This document shows, in pieces, positions 8,917-18,075 of a DNA stretch of 64,000 nucleotides (within the stretch, counting starts at the first letter, position 1; each line of letters begins with the position of its first letter). A program made the translations under genes and the position numbers. The notes under the pieces were generated by a model. It had not been told where the DNA came from and did no database searches. It was given only the letters and a program-made list of their open reading frames with translations. Source of the DNA: Embleya sp049739465 (lineage in GTDB: Bacteria; Actinomycetota; Actinomycetes; Streptomycetales; Streptomycetaceae); the NCBI RefSeq assembly GCF_049739465.1, contig NZ_JBMHHY010000011.1:124001-188000 (forward strand), given 5' to 3'.

Positions 8917-10695
8917 TCAGTTGATCCGGATCAGCCGGGCCTTCAACACGCCGAGCAGGCCGCCGTCGACGGTGACGTCCGTCGTCCCGCTGACGTTGAC
9001 CGAACGGCCCTTGATGGTCACGTCACCGGTGCCCGCGTCGAGGGTGATCCCGGTGGGGGACAACGTCACGGAACTCGCCACACCGGCACCGGCCGCCTGG
9101 TACACCCGCAACTCGATCCGGTTCGCCCGCTCGTTCAACCGCACCTCCAACCGCCGATCACCACTGGCCAGCCGCACCCCGGACAAACCGCGCGCGGTAT
9201 CCAGCAGTTCCAGCCGATGCCCCGAACGCGACACCAACGAACGGCGGTTGACCTTCCCGCTGGTCTTGTCGATCAGCGGCACATCGTGCGGCGAGGGCTG
9301 ATCGACCCCGTTGTACAACCCGCCCAGCACGTACGGGCAGTCCAGCAGCCCCTGTTCGAACCCGACCAGCACCTCGTCGTTGACTTCGGGACCGAATACC
9401 CCACCACCACCGCGACCACCCCACTGCACGGTACGCACCCAATCGCTGACATAGGTGTCGTCCAACCACGGGAACTTCAGCCGCACCCAACCGCGTTGCG
9501 ACCGGCCCTCCTCGCGCACGTCGGTGACGATGCCGATGGCCAGCCCCGGCATTCGCGGACCACGCGCCGGCGCATTGCCCCCGGCGGCGAGACCCGCGAG
9601 CGAACGATCCGAGGCCGCACTGACCACGACCGTCGTCCGGTAGCCGCCGTGCGGCTCCAGGACATGCTGGGCCGCGGTCGCCGTGTAGCGCCCGGAGAAC
9701 GCGGGACCGACATTGCCCAGCGTCACCGGCTCCCCGGCGCGCAACTTGGGATTGCCCTCGGCGACCGCCTCGATCTCCCCGAAGCCCGAACTCACCGACG
9801 CCGCCGCCGCGCTCGCCACCGCCCTGGTCTCCGCCTGGGTGCGGTACGGGGTGTCCGCGATCGTCTTTCGGGTGGCCGCGCCGAACACCCGCCCGACCAC
9901 CTGCGGACTCATCCCCGGCACCACCGTCCTGCTCGTCACGGACGGACTCCGGGCCACCAGTGGGGACTTGGTGGTGACATTCCAGCCGCGCACCTCGACC
10001 GTGCCCGCCGCGTCCGCCCCGGTCAACACGGCCCGCAGAGCCAGCAGATTACGACCGTATTCCAACACCACCGGACTACGATCGGCCGACGTGGACGGCG
10101 GCGGCGCCGACGCGGCGGGCTTGGCCGGGACGAACTCCAACTGTCCCTGGTCGTCCACTCGCACCAATGCGCCGCTCTCACCCGCGAGGTACTGCAGAAA
10201 CTCCCAGTCCGAGACATTGGCCTGGGTCAACTGCCGGTATGTGATCGAGGGTGCCTCGATCCGCCCGCAGGTCAACCCGGCCCCGGCGGCCACCTTGCGC
10301 ACGATGTCCGCCGTCCGCATGTTGCGGAACGCCACCACCCGCCGCCCGCGTTGCAGGCGATGTGCCTTCGAATACGCGCGCAACACGGTGAAGGAACCCG
10401 TCGTGTCGGTGTCCAACTCGACGGCGGTCACCTCGCCGGTGAACAACCGCTCGCGGGTATGCCCGCGTACCGTCACCACCGAGATCTTCAGCGGCGTGCC
10501 GATGCCGATCCCGGTCGCGGTGAGCAACTCGTGATTCGGATCGCGGTAGGTCAACACCGCACTGTCCGGCAGATTGACACTCTCGTCGACCACACAACCC
10601 ACCAACTGCGCCACCCACGCGGGCGGCAACTCGCCCGGCGCCTCCACGATCGGATCGGCCGCGAACGACCGGCCCCCGCCGTCGTAGCCGCTCAT
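8917..10695 (-). CDS. VgrG-like spike protein (Afp8-like)
   Basis: This is a 592-residue spike protein of the VgrG/gp5-gp27 type. An N-terminal gp27-like region (residues 1-370) carries the late-control-like pattern with RLQRGRRVVAFRNM. An OB-fold linker (GIVTDVREEGRSQRGWVRLKFPWLDD) follows near residue 390, and then the beta-helical gp5-like part. The sequence ends with repeats such as VTLSPTGITLDAG and VTIKGRSVNVSG, and has no toxin domain. The ATG at 10695 overlaps the stop of the LysM gene (ATGA). The PAAR gene follows after 51 bp. Confidence 0.93.
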   Translation of the reverse strand: MSGYDGGGRSFAADPIVEAPGELPPAWVAQLVGCVVDESVNLPDSAVLTYRDPNHELLTATGIGIGTPLKISVVTVRGHTRERLFTGEVTAVELDTDTTGSFTVLRAYSKAHRLQRGRRVVAFRNMRTADIVRKVAAGAGLTCGRIEAPSITYRQLTQANVSDWEFLQYLAGESGALVRVDDQGQLEFVPAKPAASAPPPSTSADRSPVVLEYGRNLLALRAVLTGADAAGTVEVRGWNVTTKSPLVARSPSVTSRTVVPGMSPQVVGRVFGAATRKTIADTPYRTQAETRAVASAAAASVSSGFGEIEAVAEGNPKLRAGEPVTLGNVGPAFSGRYTATAAQHVLEPHGGYRTTVVVSAASDRSLAGLAAGGNAPARGPRMPGLAIGIVTDVREEGRSQRGWVRLKFPWLDDTYVSDWVRTVQWGGRGGGGVFGPEVNDEVLVGFEQGLLDCPYVLGGLYNGVDQPSPHDVPLIDKTSGKVNRRSLVSRSGHRLELLDTARGLSGVRLASGDRRLEVRLNERANRIELRVYQAAGAGVASSVTLSPTGITLDAGTGDVTIKGRSVNVSGTTDVTVDGGLLGVLKARLIRIN

Positions 10696-11414
10696 CCGAC
10701 CTCCCCACGCGCCGACTCGCCCACGGCGGGCACGATCAGTTCCGTACCCGGAGCGAGCACCATCGGATCGTCGATGTCGTTGGCCTCCGCGATCGTGCGC
10801 CACGACGTGGCATCGCCGTACTCACGCCAGGCGAGCAGCGCCAGACTGTCCCCGGCCACCACCCGATGGGTTCGGCGCGCCTCGCGCGAACCCGAGGTGG
10901 GATTCTGCCCGGCCGGTTCGGCACCGGCCTCCTCGATGGACAACGAGCAGGTGGCCCGCAACGGCTTGCCGTCGACGTCGAACAGCGTGTACGACACCGC
11001 AAAATTGGACAACACCCCGTCGAACGACGTGGTCTTCGCCGTACCCCAGTCGAACCGCACCCACGGACTCGCGGGCCGCTTGGCCGCCAGACTGCTCGGC
11101 GTCGGCACACAGGCCAACATCAGCTGCTCCACCGCCTTCTCCACCGAATCGTCGTGGTTGGCCGTCCCGTCCAGGAACACCTCCAGGGACAACGAACGCG
11201 GCCCGCTGCCGACGAACTCCGGCAGCGCGGACTGCTCGGCCATCCGGGACGGGGTGCGCCGCCACTCGGTGCTCTTGGTCAGGGACAGCCGGGCGGGATT
11301 GAACTGCAACGTGACCTGGGCGATCCGGCCGCCCGGCCGGGCACCGACCGACGCCGGCGGCTCCATGATGGTCAGCTGGGCGCGGGCCCGGCTGGTACGG
11401 GCGACGGATGACAC
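10692..11414 (-). CDS. CIS tube-associated LysM protein (Afp7/gp53-like)
   Basis: This 240-residue protein joins an N-terminal CIS tube/baseplate domain to a C-terminal LysM domain (about residues 180-232). The N-terminal part carries the family pattern VTLQFNPARLSL followed by a stretch ending LEVFLDGT. The LysM part reads HRVVAGDSLALLAWREYGD and continues IAEANDIDDPMVLAPGTELIVP. In CIS particles this protein links tube, hub and baseplate. The GTG start follows a strong GGAGGGAGGGA site, and its stop overlaps the VgrG start. Confidence 0.9.
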   Translation of the reverse strand: MSSVARTSRARAQLTIMEPPASVGARPGGRIAQVTLQFNPARLSLTKSTEWRRTPSRMAEQSALPEFVGSGPRSLSLEVFLDGTANHDDSVEKAVEQLMLACVPTPSSLAAKRPASPWVRFDWGTAKTTSFDGVLSNFAVSYTLFDVDGKPLRATCSLSIEEAGAEPAGQNPTSGSREARRTHRVVAGDSLALLAWREYGDATSWRTIAEANDIDDPMVLAPGTELIVPAVGESARGEVG

Positions 11415-11469
11415 GGGTTCCCTCCCTCCGGGGTGTTCGTTGTCGAGTGGGTCGGGATGTCGCCGGCGC

Positions 11470-11898
11470 TCAGGACGGGAGCAGGCCCGCGTGGGCGATC
11501 TCCAACGTCTCGACGGCCGCCTCCGAGTTGGCCGGATCGAAGGACGGCCCCTGCCAGCGGACCGGCACGATGCCCTGCACCTGCCAGCCGATGATGCGAC
11601 CCAGATCCGGCCGCAGGGCGACGATCTCGCCGTCCTTGGGCTCCACCCGCTGGATGATCTCGTTGAGCCAGCGGGCGATCTTGCTCGTGTCGGCGGTGAC
11701 CGGTCGGGTCAGCGTGATGTTGGTCCAGGTGATCCGGCCGGGCAACTGCCACGCGAAGCCGTTGTTGCCGCCCTCGGCGTACTGCTCCAGCTCCACCTCG
11801 GCGCCCAGACCCGAGCAGGTATGGAACGCCCCCAGGTCGTTGCCGCCGATGACGAGCTTGAAGAACACGCTGGTCGCGAAGATGTTGGTGGTCGTCAT
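11470..11898 (-). CDS. CIS inner tube protein, gp19/Hcp-like (Cis1b/Afp5-like)
   Basis: This 142-residue tube protein of the T4 gp19/Hcp fold matches the variant that usually sits at the tube base. The N-terminus ATSVFFKLVIGGNDLGAFHTCSGLGAEVELEQYAEGG (abridged here by family features) has the typical F-x-V-x-I-x-G and SGL elements. The middle reads LPGRITWTNITLTRP and the end WQVQGIVPVRWQGPSFD. An ATG follows GGAGAG. It lies 55 bp upstream of the LysM gene and is the second of two tube paralogues in the locus. The other is at 15.9-16.3 kb. Confidence 0.92.
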   Translation of the reverse strand: MTTTNIFATSVFFKLVIGGNDLGAFHTCSGLGAEVELEQYAEGGNNGFAWQLPGRITWTNITLTRPVTADTSKIARWLNEIIQRVEPKDGEIVALRPDLGRIIGWQVQGIVPVRWQGPSFDPANSEAAVETLEIAHAGLLPS

Positions 11899-11946
11899 CC
11901 GTTGCTCTCCATTGCCTTTCCGCTCGCTTTCCTTGCGGGCCCACGG

Positions 11947-14900
11947 TCAGCGTCGGCCGTCGTAGGGGCGGCCGGCGCGCTCCCGGCCCCGGCGCAGATC
12001 GGCACGCAGCAGTCGACTCACCGGGTCGAGCAGCCGCCTGGCCAGATCCTCGATGTCGAGTTCGGGGGGCGGGGTCGGCGCGTGGGGGGTCGCGGGTTGC
12101 GCGGCGGACTTGGTGCTGTTCGGGGCGGGCTTGGCCGGCGCGGCCGGGGGTTGGGCGGGGGATGGGGTTGGCGGGGTGTTGGTGGGGCCGAGGGTGGCGG
12201 CTCGCCGTTGCACGGGTGTGGGGGTGGTTGGCGGTGGCGGTGGGGGTGGGGTGTTGGGGGAGGGGGCGCGTTGGGTGACGCGGACCGGTAGGTGTCGGGG
12301 CTCGGTGATCGGGGGTGCCGATGGGCCGGCCGCGAGTGGCGGGGCGACGTCGCGGGCTATCGGCATGGGGGAGCGTTGGATCGAGGCGGCGGGGGCCGCC
12401 GGGGGTGTGGAGGCTGGTGGGTGGGGGCGGACGACGGGGACGGGGGTGTGGGCTGCCGGCGTGCGGGGGCGCGGCGAACTCATCTTGGTCGTGGCCGTGT
12501 TGGTGGCGCGTTGGACCGGGCGAGGTGGCGTTGCCGGGCCGGTGGTTGTCGTGCGCTGGGGGCTGGTGGTGGCCGATGCGCTCTTGGTCGATGGCATGGC
12601 GGGCGTCCGTGGCGTCAGGCTTCGGCGCAGGGGGGCTGCGCTGGGAATTGCCTTCGTGGCCTCGTCGTTTTGTCGCGGCTCCGGTGTCGGTTCGACGGCG
12701 GTACGTACGCTGTCGGCGTCGCGCCGCCACACGACCGGTACCACGGGCCGGGCCGAATCGGGAGCCGGGAGTGGGGCCGAAAAGCCTTCGCCTGAACCGG
12801 TGTTGATGCTCAGGGGGCGGCCGGCCAGCAGTGACCGGGAGCGCTGGATGGCGACCGGCGAGGTGGATCGGTGCGGCGAGGGGATCCGGCGGGCGACCGC
12901 CGTGGCGAGTCGTGGCGGGGCGGATGAAGCCGTGAGGTTGCCTCCGGCCGACGCGTCCGGGCCTGTTGGTCCGATCGACGCGGTGCGCCGGCCGGTCGGG
13001 GACGACGGGGTGGCGGTTGCGCGTACGACGGGCATCGGGGGTGGCGCGCTCGCCTGGGTCGGTGCCGATTTCGGTACGGCAGCTCGTGCTTGCTCCGCCG
13101 CCACCGGGCCCTGGACGGGGCGGTCGGTGCCCGGGAGCGGAGTGGGCCCGGGGATGGCCGAGGCCGGAAGTGCGGGGAGCGGAGCGCCGATTCCCTTGCG
13201 GATCCGGGGCCGGGGCCGGGGTACGTCCCCCCGGCCGTCCGTGTGGGCAGGTGAGGCGGGCATCGGCGGCGGCCCCGATGCTACTGCCTCCGGTCTTGGT
13301 GGCAACTGACGGGAATGCTGCATCGGCGACGGGGCCTCGGGGGACACCTGGCGCTGCACGACGGGCATCACGGTCCCGTTCGAACCGGGACCGATCGGTG
13401 CCACCGTGGGATGCAACGGCGAGGCATCAGCGGGCAGTTCGCGTAGTGGTTCGCCCAGGGCCGGTCGTACCGTCTCGGGTCGTTGCGCCGTGTCGCGCTC
13501 CGGTGGGCGGGGCGCGCGATGCCTGTTGTCGGCGCTTCCGGGTGTGGCCGGTCCACCGTCCGGAGTCCCCGAAGGGCTCGTTGCCGCCTCGGCCACAGGG
13601 GTGTTGCCTGCCGGCGCCGGCACAGCCGCCAATCGCCGCAGGACCATCGTGGGTCGCCGCGCGACGACCAGCGTCGGCCGAACCCGATGCGGACGTACGG
13701 CGGCGAGTTGTGTGCCCGGCGGGTCCGCGTCCGCCGCCCCGATCGTCGTCGGTGGCGTCACCGCGTCGCCGAGAAGCCGCTGCACCGGTGGCGGTTCGGT
13801 GCCGAGGACAGCCGCGCCGGCGGCCCCCGTCGGGTCCGTGTCGGTGCGGGGTTGCCTGGGAGATTGCCCAGCGGGCCCAGCGGGCCCATCCGATCCGCGC
13901 GGGGCCCCGGCATGCGATCCCGGCACACCCATGCCGGTTCGGGGCCGAACAGGCCCATCGGCGCCTCCACCCGACCGCGTCGAAGTCCCAGCACCCGACC
14001 CCGGCGCGTCCCGACGGATCTGTCGCTGCACCGGCGATCCAGTGCCGGGCCCGGTCGTTCCGGTCGCCCCTCGCGAGGCTCCACCGGCCGATCCCCGCGC
14101 GCCTGTGACCGGCTCGCGCCGCACGGGCGTTCCCGGGCCGTGCCGTGCCGTGCCGGTCGTCCCATCCGATCCCCGCGAGCCTTTTGGCGTGCCCGTAGTG
14201 GTCCGGCGCTGCACCGGCATCCCGGCCCCGGGCCCGCCCGCGCCGGTTGCCCCACTCGACCCTGGCGACGCCATGGGCGCGTCCGTACTGGTAGCGCGCC
14301 GTACGGGCATTCCGGTCCCGGGCGCGGCCGAACCGGCAGTCCCACCCGACCCTCGCGAGACCGTCGGCGTGTCCGTATCCGGCCTGCGCTGTAGGGGCGT
14401 TCCGGTCCCGGTCTCGGCCGAGTCCGTAGCCTCGCCCGACCCTCGCGAGGTTGGGGTGCCCGTAGCGGGCGTGCGTTGTACGGGCGTTCCGGACCCGGTC
14501 TCGGCCGAGTCCGTAGCCTCGCCCGACCCTCGCGAGATTGGGGTGCCCGTACCGGGCCTGCGCTGTAGGGGCGTTCCGGTCCCGGTCCCGGGCTCGGCCG
14601 TGCCGGTCGTCGGTGTGCCCGTACCGCTCCGGCGCCGCACCGGCGTTCCGGCCCCGGATCCGGCCGAGCCCGTCCTCCCACCCGAACCCGGTGCGCGCCT
14701 ACCCGTCCTGCGCTGTACCGGCGATCCCGACCCGCGCGAGGTCGGGCCGCTCCGTGGTGGCGATCCCGCCCCGGACGCAGCCGTACGTGCTCCCGGCCCA
14801 CCCGACCCCGCACCTCGCGTGTCCGTGTCGGCCCACCCCGGCTCCGCCTCCGGCCGGACCACCGGCAGCAGCAGCGGACCACCAGCCGACGTCGACCCGG

Positions 14901-15261
14901 TCGACTCCGTCGGCGCGGTCGGCCGGGCCACCCCGTGGAGCACGCCCACCGGCGCCGACGGCAATACCGCATGGCCCAATTCGCCGCCGAACGACGGGTT
15001 CTGCCACGCGGCGAGGCCCGAGCGGAAGCGCAACCCGTCGCTCACCGCGATCGACGAGCGGGCCACGGTCACCACCGGCGGGGCGACCCGCCGCCAGCCA
15101 CCGTCCCAGTCGTCGGCACCGGACGCCTCGGCCCGCTCCGGGGACACGGAGGCCGAAGCCGAAGCCGAAGCCGGACCCGGGGCCGCCACCTCCGCGCGCA
15201 GCGCTGTGCGCGCTGTGCGCGCCGTGCGTGCTTTGCGCCGGAACAGGTCGCCGAACCCCAC
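11947..15261 (-). CDS. Giant Pro/Thr/Ser-rich repeat protein of the CIS locus
   Basis: This predicted 1104-residue, largely disordered protein has no domain I recognise. Residues 1-120 start with basic MGFGDLFRRKAR and include an ordered-looking stretch around SSIAVSDGLRFR. About residues 130-450 consist of ~29-residue repeats centred on GTPVQRR-like motifs and SRGSG. The rest is Pro-rich with recurrent PVVRR and PVQR patterns. The last ~50 residues, from LDIEDLARRLLDPVSRLL to RRGRERAGR, look like one conserved amphipathic helix. The GTG start lies 4 nt after the DUF6760 stop, and the gene sits between assembly and tube genes. It could be a divergent tape measure, a scaffold or a cargo-loading factor. 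None of these is shown by sequence. Confidence 0.75.
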   Translation of the reverse strand: MGFGDLFRRKARTARTARTALRAEVAAPGPASASASASVSPERAEASGADDWDGGWRRVAPPVVTVARSSIAVSDGLRFRSGLAAWQNPSFGGELGHAVLPSAPVGVLHGVARPTAPTESTGSTSAGGPLLLPVVRPEAEPGWADTDTRGAGSGGPGARTAASGAGSPPRSGPTSRGSGSPVQRRTGRRAPGSGGRTGSAGSGAGTPVRRRSGTGTPTTGTAEPGTGTGTPLQRRPGTGTPISRGSGEATDSAETGSGTPVQRTPATGTPTSRGSGEATDSAETGTGTPLQRRPDTDTPTVSRGSGGTAGSAAPGTGMPVRRATSTDAPMASPGSSGATGAGGPGAGMPVQRRTTTGTPKGSRGSDGTTGTARHGPGTPVRREPVTGARGSAGGASRGATGTTGPGTGSPVQRQIRRDAPGSGAGTSTRSGGGADGPVRPRTGMGVPGSHAGAPRGSDGPAGPAGQSPRQPRTDTDPTGAAGAAVLGTEPPPVQRLLGDAVTPPTTIGAADADPPGTQLAAVRPHRVRPTLVVARRPTMVLRRLAAVPAPAGNTPVAEAATSPSGTPDGGPATPGSADNRHRAPRPPERDTAQRPETVRPALGEPLRELPADASPLHPTVAPIGPGSNGTVMPVVQRQVSPEAPSPMQHSRQLPPRPEAVASGPPPMPASPAHTDGRGDVPRPRPRIRKGIGAPLPALPASAIPGPTPLPGTDRPVQGPVAAEQARAAVPKSAPTQASAPPPMPVVRATATPSSPTGRRTASIGPTGPDASAGGNLTASSAPPRLATAVARRIPSPHRSTSPVAIQRSRSLLAGRPLSINTGSGEGFSAPLPAPDSARPVVPVVWRRDADSVRTAVEPTPEPRQNDEATKAIPSAAPLRRSLTPRTPAMPSTKSASATTSPQRTTTTGPATPPRPVQRATNTATTKMSSPRPRTPAAHTPVPVVRPHPPASTPPAAPAASIQRSPMPIARDVAPPLAAGPSAPPITEPRHLPVRVTQRAPSPNTPPPPPPPTTPTPVQRRAATLGPTNTPPTPSPAQPPAAPAKPAPNSTKSAAQPATPHAPTPPPELDIEDLARRLLDPVSRLLRADLRRGRERAGRPYDGRR
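13990..14760 (-). repeat. 87-bp-period degenerate coding repeats
   Basis: Within the giant CIS protein gene, DNA repeats with a period of about 87 bp (29 codons) encode GTG-T-PVQRR...SRGSG units. Two neighbouring copies starting at 14411 and 14498 are nearly identical over ~40 bp, which indicates recent duplication. Flanking copies are more diverged. Confidence 0.75.
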
Positions 15262-15265
15262 ACGA

Positions 15266-15424
15266 TCACCCGCCTTCGTTGACGCGGGTGTTGATCCGCG
15301 CGATCTCCCGTACCCACTCCCGGCGTTCGGCGTGGGTGAGGTCGAGAATGTGGTCCCGCTGCCAATGGAAGTGGTAGGCGACGTACGCGATCTCCTCCCG
15401 CAGCCGGGGAAGCGCGTACGTCAC
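15266..15424 (-). CDS. DUF6760-like small CIS assembly protein
   Basis: This is a 52-residue protein. The GTG at 15424 overlaps the TGA of the upstream gene by 4 bp (GTGA), so it is chosen over a longer start. The sequence shows the family pattern LREEIAYVAYHFHW, then ILDLTHAERREWVREIARIN. Small proteins of this type (DUF6760) occur next to tube and tail-assembly genes in phage-tail-like loci. They probably act as assembly factors, but the exact role is unknown. The giant repeat protein starts 4 nt downstream. Confidence 0.83.
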   Translation of the reverse strand: MTYALPRLREEIAYVAYHFHWQRDHILDLTHAERREWVREIARINTRVNEGG

Positions 15425-15900
15425 GATTCCCCCAGGCGCCCACCCGAGAGATCCACCTCGAACGAGCCGTGGCACAGCGGGCAGGTCACCGCCGCGTGCG
15501 TGTGCCCTTCGCTGTTGATCCGCCGATAGAAGTCCTGAAGGAAGGCCACATCCGTGGCATACATCCGCTCGACCACCCCCGCGTGTACGTCGGTGACGGT
15601 GCCCAGTCGGGTGATCACCTGGCTCAGCAGCACCACGCTCAGGTACGCCGGGTTCTCCTTCACCCGCAGGTCGATCTGCGGGCGCAACTCGTCCCGCGCG
15701 GTGGCCAGCCGCATCGAGCCGCGCCGGTGCAGGGTGCCCTCGTCGTCGACGTAGCCGCGCGGCAGCTCGAACTCGAACTCGGTCCGCAACTCCTGCCGTT
15801 GGGGCGCCGGCGGCGCCCCCGGCGCGCCCTCACCCACCCCGGGCGCGGCGGCGTCGAGAGCCTCGTCGAAGCCACCCGCCGTGACCGTTCTGCGCCTCAC
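15421..15900 (-). CDS. Phage-tail-assembly-like protein with CxxC motif
   Basis: This 159-residue protein begins at a GTG (15900) that overlaps the stop of the tube gene (GTGA). A Pro/Ala-rich start is followed by FEFELPRGYVDDEGTLHRRG and MRLATARDEL, patterns typical of small tail-assembly proteins in actinobacterial CIS loci. A region resembling NPAYLSVVLLSQVITRLG comes next. The C-terminus has a CPLCH motif that may bind a metal. An assembly-chaperone role between tube and baseplate is inferred from position. The enzyme-like CxxC alone does not support a catalytic function. Confidence 0.8.
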   Translation of the reverse strand: MRRRTVTAGGFDEALDAAAPGVGEGAPGAPPAPQRQELRTEFEFELPRGYVDDEGTLHRRGSMRLATARDELRPQIDLRVKENPAYLSVVLLSQVITRLGTVTDVHAGVVERMYATDVAFLQDFYRRINSEGHTHAAVTCPLCHGSFEVDLSGGRLGES

Positions 15901-16337
15901 TCGACCACGATCTCTTCGAACGTGATGGTCACCGTTTCGGTGGCGGCGCTGGATTCGCCGGCCTTGAGCGACGGGCCCTCCCACTTGCTGGCCCAGCCCT
16001 GCATCAACTGGATGCGGCGGACCGTCTCGCCCTTGGAGTCCTTGATCTCGATGGTGAGGTTCTGTCGCGCGGTGTCGACGGCGCCCTTGTTCAGCGTCTC
16101 CTTGATCCACGTGGTGAATTCGCTGCTCTTGTCGAGACCGCGCGTGATCGTCACCTCGCCCGCCTGTCGGGCGCCCGGCTGCTTGCGGATGATCTGCTTG
16201 CCGTCCGAGGTCACCTGGCGGACCTCGACGACCTCCTCCTCGACGGTCATCCCGCTGATCTCCTGGATGGATTCGACGAGATAGCCGCCCAGTTGCACGC
16301 CGAAGACGTGGGTGGAAAGAGCGTCGCCCTCTGCCAT
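15897..16337 (-). CDS. CIS main inner tube protein, gp19/Hcp-like (Cis1a-like)
   Basis: This 146-residue tube protein is encoded 85 bp downstream of the sheath gene, the usual order for the main tube subunit. Family features are the start GDALSTHVFGVQLGGY, SIQEISGMTVE, a KQPGARQAGEVTITRGLD segment and the final WEGPSLKAG...VTITFEEIVVE strand. It is distinct from the shorter paralogue at 11.5 kb. The ATG follows a weak GGAAAAGG site. Confidence 0.93.
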   Translation of the reverse strand: MAEGDALSTHVFGVQLGGYLVESIQEISGMTVEEEVVEVRQVTSDGKQIIRKQPGARQAGEVTITRGLDKSSEFTTWIKETLNKGAVDTARQNLTIEIKDSKGETVRRIQLMQGWASKWEGPSLKAGESSAATETVTITFEEIVVE

Positions 16338-16422
16338 GACTATGTGTCACCTTTTCCGGGTCGGACGGTTCGGACGGATCAGACGGTTCGGTCGGGTCGG
16401 GGTCGGGTCGGGATCCTGCGGG

Positions 16423-17949
16423 TCACTCGTCGACGAGGCTCGTGCTGTCGGAGAACTGGGCGAGCCGGAACACCACGAACTCGGCCGGTTTCACCGGCGC
16501 GACGCCGATCTCGCAGACCACCCGGCCGAGGTCGATCGACTCCTGCGGGTTGTTCTGCCGGTCGCACCTGACGTAGAACGCTTCCTCCGCCGTGCGGCCG
16601 AACAGCGCGCCCCGGCGCCACTCCTCGGTGAGGAACGCGGTGACGTTGCGCCGGATGCTCGACCACAACCGGTCGTCGTTCGGCTCGAACACCACCCACT
16701 GGGTGCCGAGCAGGATCGACTCCTCCAGGTAGTTGAACAACCTGCGGACGTTCAGGTAGCGCCAGGCCGGGTCCGAGGACAGGGTCCGCGCGCCCCAGAT
16801 CCGGATGCCGCGCCCGGGGAAGGCCCGAATGCAGTTGACGCCGATCGGATTGAGCAGGTCCTGTTCGCCCTTGGCCAGTCGGATCTCCAGGTCCACCGCG
16901 CCGCGGATGACCTCGTTGGCCGGGGCCTTGTGCACCCCGCGTTCGCCGTCGCTGCGCGCCCACACGCCGGCGACGTGGCCGCTCGGCGGGACCAGCGTGT
17001 TTCGGCCGGTGGCCGGGTCGAAGACCTTGATCCAGGGGTAGTACACGGTGGCGTAGCGCGAGTCGAAGCCGGCGTCGTCGTTGCGCCAGGTGCGCACCCG
17101 CTGGGCGTTCAGCGCCGGCGGCGGGTCCAGGATCGCGACCCGGTCACCCATCTGCTCGCAGTGCGAAATCACCGCGAGCTGAACGGTCTTGACCCCCTCG
17201 GCGTCCAGGTCGCCGCGCCGATGCGCGCTCATCAGGTCGGGCACGGCGACCATGGTGATCTCGTCGATCGCCTCGAGGCCGGCGAATCCGGTCCGGGCCG
17301 CCGCGTCGCCGACGTACTCGGCCGCGTCCAGGCGCGCCACACCGGCCGCCGGAGCCGGCGCTGCGGCCAGTCGTACGGTCTGCCGCTCCGGGCGGGTCTG
17401 GGCGGCGCCCGGCTGTTCGGTGATCTCGACGAGGCGGGAGTCGCGTACCTGGTTGAGCAGGTAGCCCTTGACGTTTCGGCGAGTGGACGCCTCGTACGTC
17501 TCCACCACCGCGCCACCCTGCCGGACCAGCAGCCGGAACCGGTCCTCCGGCGGATTCTCGCCCTCCGCGTCGGCGACCTCGACGGAGACATCGGGGCCCG
17601 AGCCGGGCCGGGCCGCCACCAGGAATCCGCCGATCGCGGTGGGCACGGGGGCAGGCGCGATGGCCGCCGGCTCGGTGCCCTGGGCGGGGCCGCCGATCCG
17701 GACCACGTAGGCGGTGCCGCCGCCGTTGGCGAAGTAGCCGTAGACGGCGTGTGCCAGGTAGGTGTTCGCGGTGAAGCTGCCGAAGTTCTGTACGTACTGG
17801 TCCCAGTTCGTCACCAGGGTCGGCTGGTGAAAGGGGCCGGACTCGGCGAAGCCGACGAAGGCGGCGACCGCGGTGCCGACCCCCTCGATGGGCCGTGCTC
17901 CGGACTGCACCTCCTCCACGTACACACCCGGGGTGAGGTACGACGGCAT
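16423..17949 (-). CDS. CIS contractile sheath protein (phage tail sheath family, Cis2)
   Basis: This 508-residue sheath subunit forms the contractile outer cylinder. The N-terminus LTPGVYVEEVQSGARPI is the classic sheath start. The C-terminus has LFNYLEESIL and the late segment VRCDRQNNPQESIDLGRVVCEIGVAPVKPAEFVVFR (family D-x-x-x-G...PxKPAEFVVF), which interlinks subunits. An AAGGAGCGAGC site precedes the ATG. The 126-bp gap upstream, next to the AAA+ gene, carries a motif also found upstream of the propeller gene, suggesting a separate promoter for the structural operon. Confidence 0.96.
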   Translation of the reverse strand: MPSYLTPGVYVEEVQSGARPIEGVGTAVAAFVGFAESGPFHQPTLVTNWDQYVQNFGSFTANTYLAHAVYGYFANGGGTAYVVRIGGPAQGTEPAAIAPAPVPTAIGGFLVAARPGSGPDVSVEVADAEGENPPEDRFRLLVRQGGAVVETYEASTRRNVKGYLLNQVRDSRLVEITEQPGAAQTRPERQTVRLAAAPAPAAGVARLDAAEYVGDAAARTGFAGLEAIDEITMVAVPDLMSAHRRGDLDAEGVKTVQLAVISHCEQMGDRVAILDPPPALNAQRVRTWRNDDAGFDSRYATVYYPWIKVFDPATGRNTLVPPSGHVAGVWARSDGERGVHKAPANEVIRGAVDLEIRLAKGEQDLLNPIGVNCIRAFPGRGIRIWGARTLSSDPAWRYLNVRRLFNYLEESILLGTQWVVFEPNDDRLWSSIRRNVTAFLTEEWRRGALFGRTAEEAFYVRCDRQNNPQESIDLGRVVCEIGVAPVKPAEFVVFRLAQFSDSTSLVDE

Positions 17950-18046
17950 GCTCGCTCCTTCGGCCGGCCAACTCGGTCACCGCCGAGTCTTGCCCTCGAG
18001 GTCGCGGTGGGCGTAGGTCCCAGGGTCCCGCGCCGGGGGCAACGAG

Positions 18047-18061
18047 ACTGCCTTTCCGGGC
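18047..18061 (-). promoter_or_regulatory. Shared element upstream of the sheath gene
   Basis: On the minus strand this reads GCCCGGAAAGGCAGT, and a CCCCC block follows 7 nt later. It lies 98-112 bp upstream of the sheath ATG. A near copy with the same spacing to CCCCC sits upstream of the propeller gene. It is a candidate promoter or regulator-binding element for CIS expression. This is inferred only from the match. Confidence 0.45.
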
Positions 18062-18075
18062 ACTTCGGCCGGCGC

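Noticed and set aside
8716..12291. Long plus-strand frame of about 1191 codons opposite VgrG and LysM genes
   Set aside because: It is an antisense shadow; composition (His/Arg/Gly-rich) and lack of domains do not fit a real gene.
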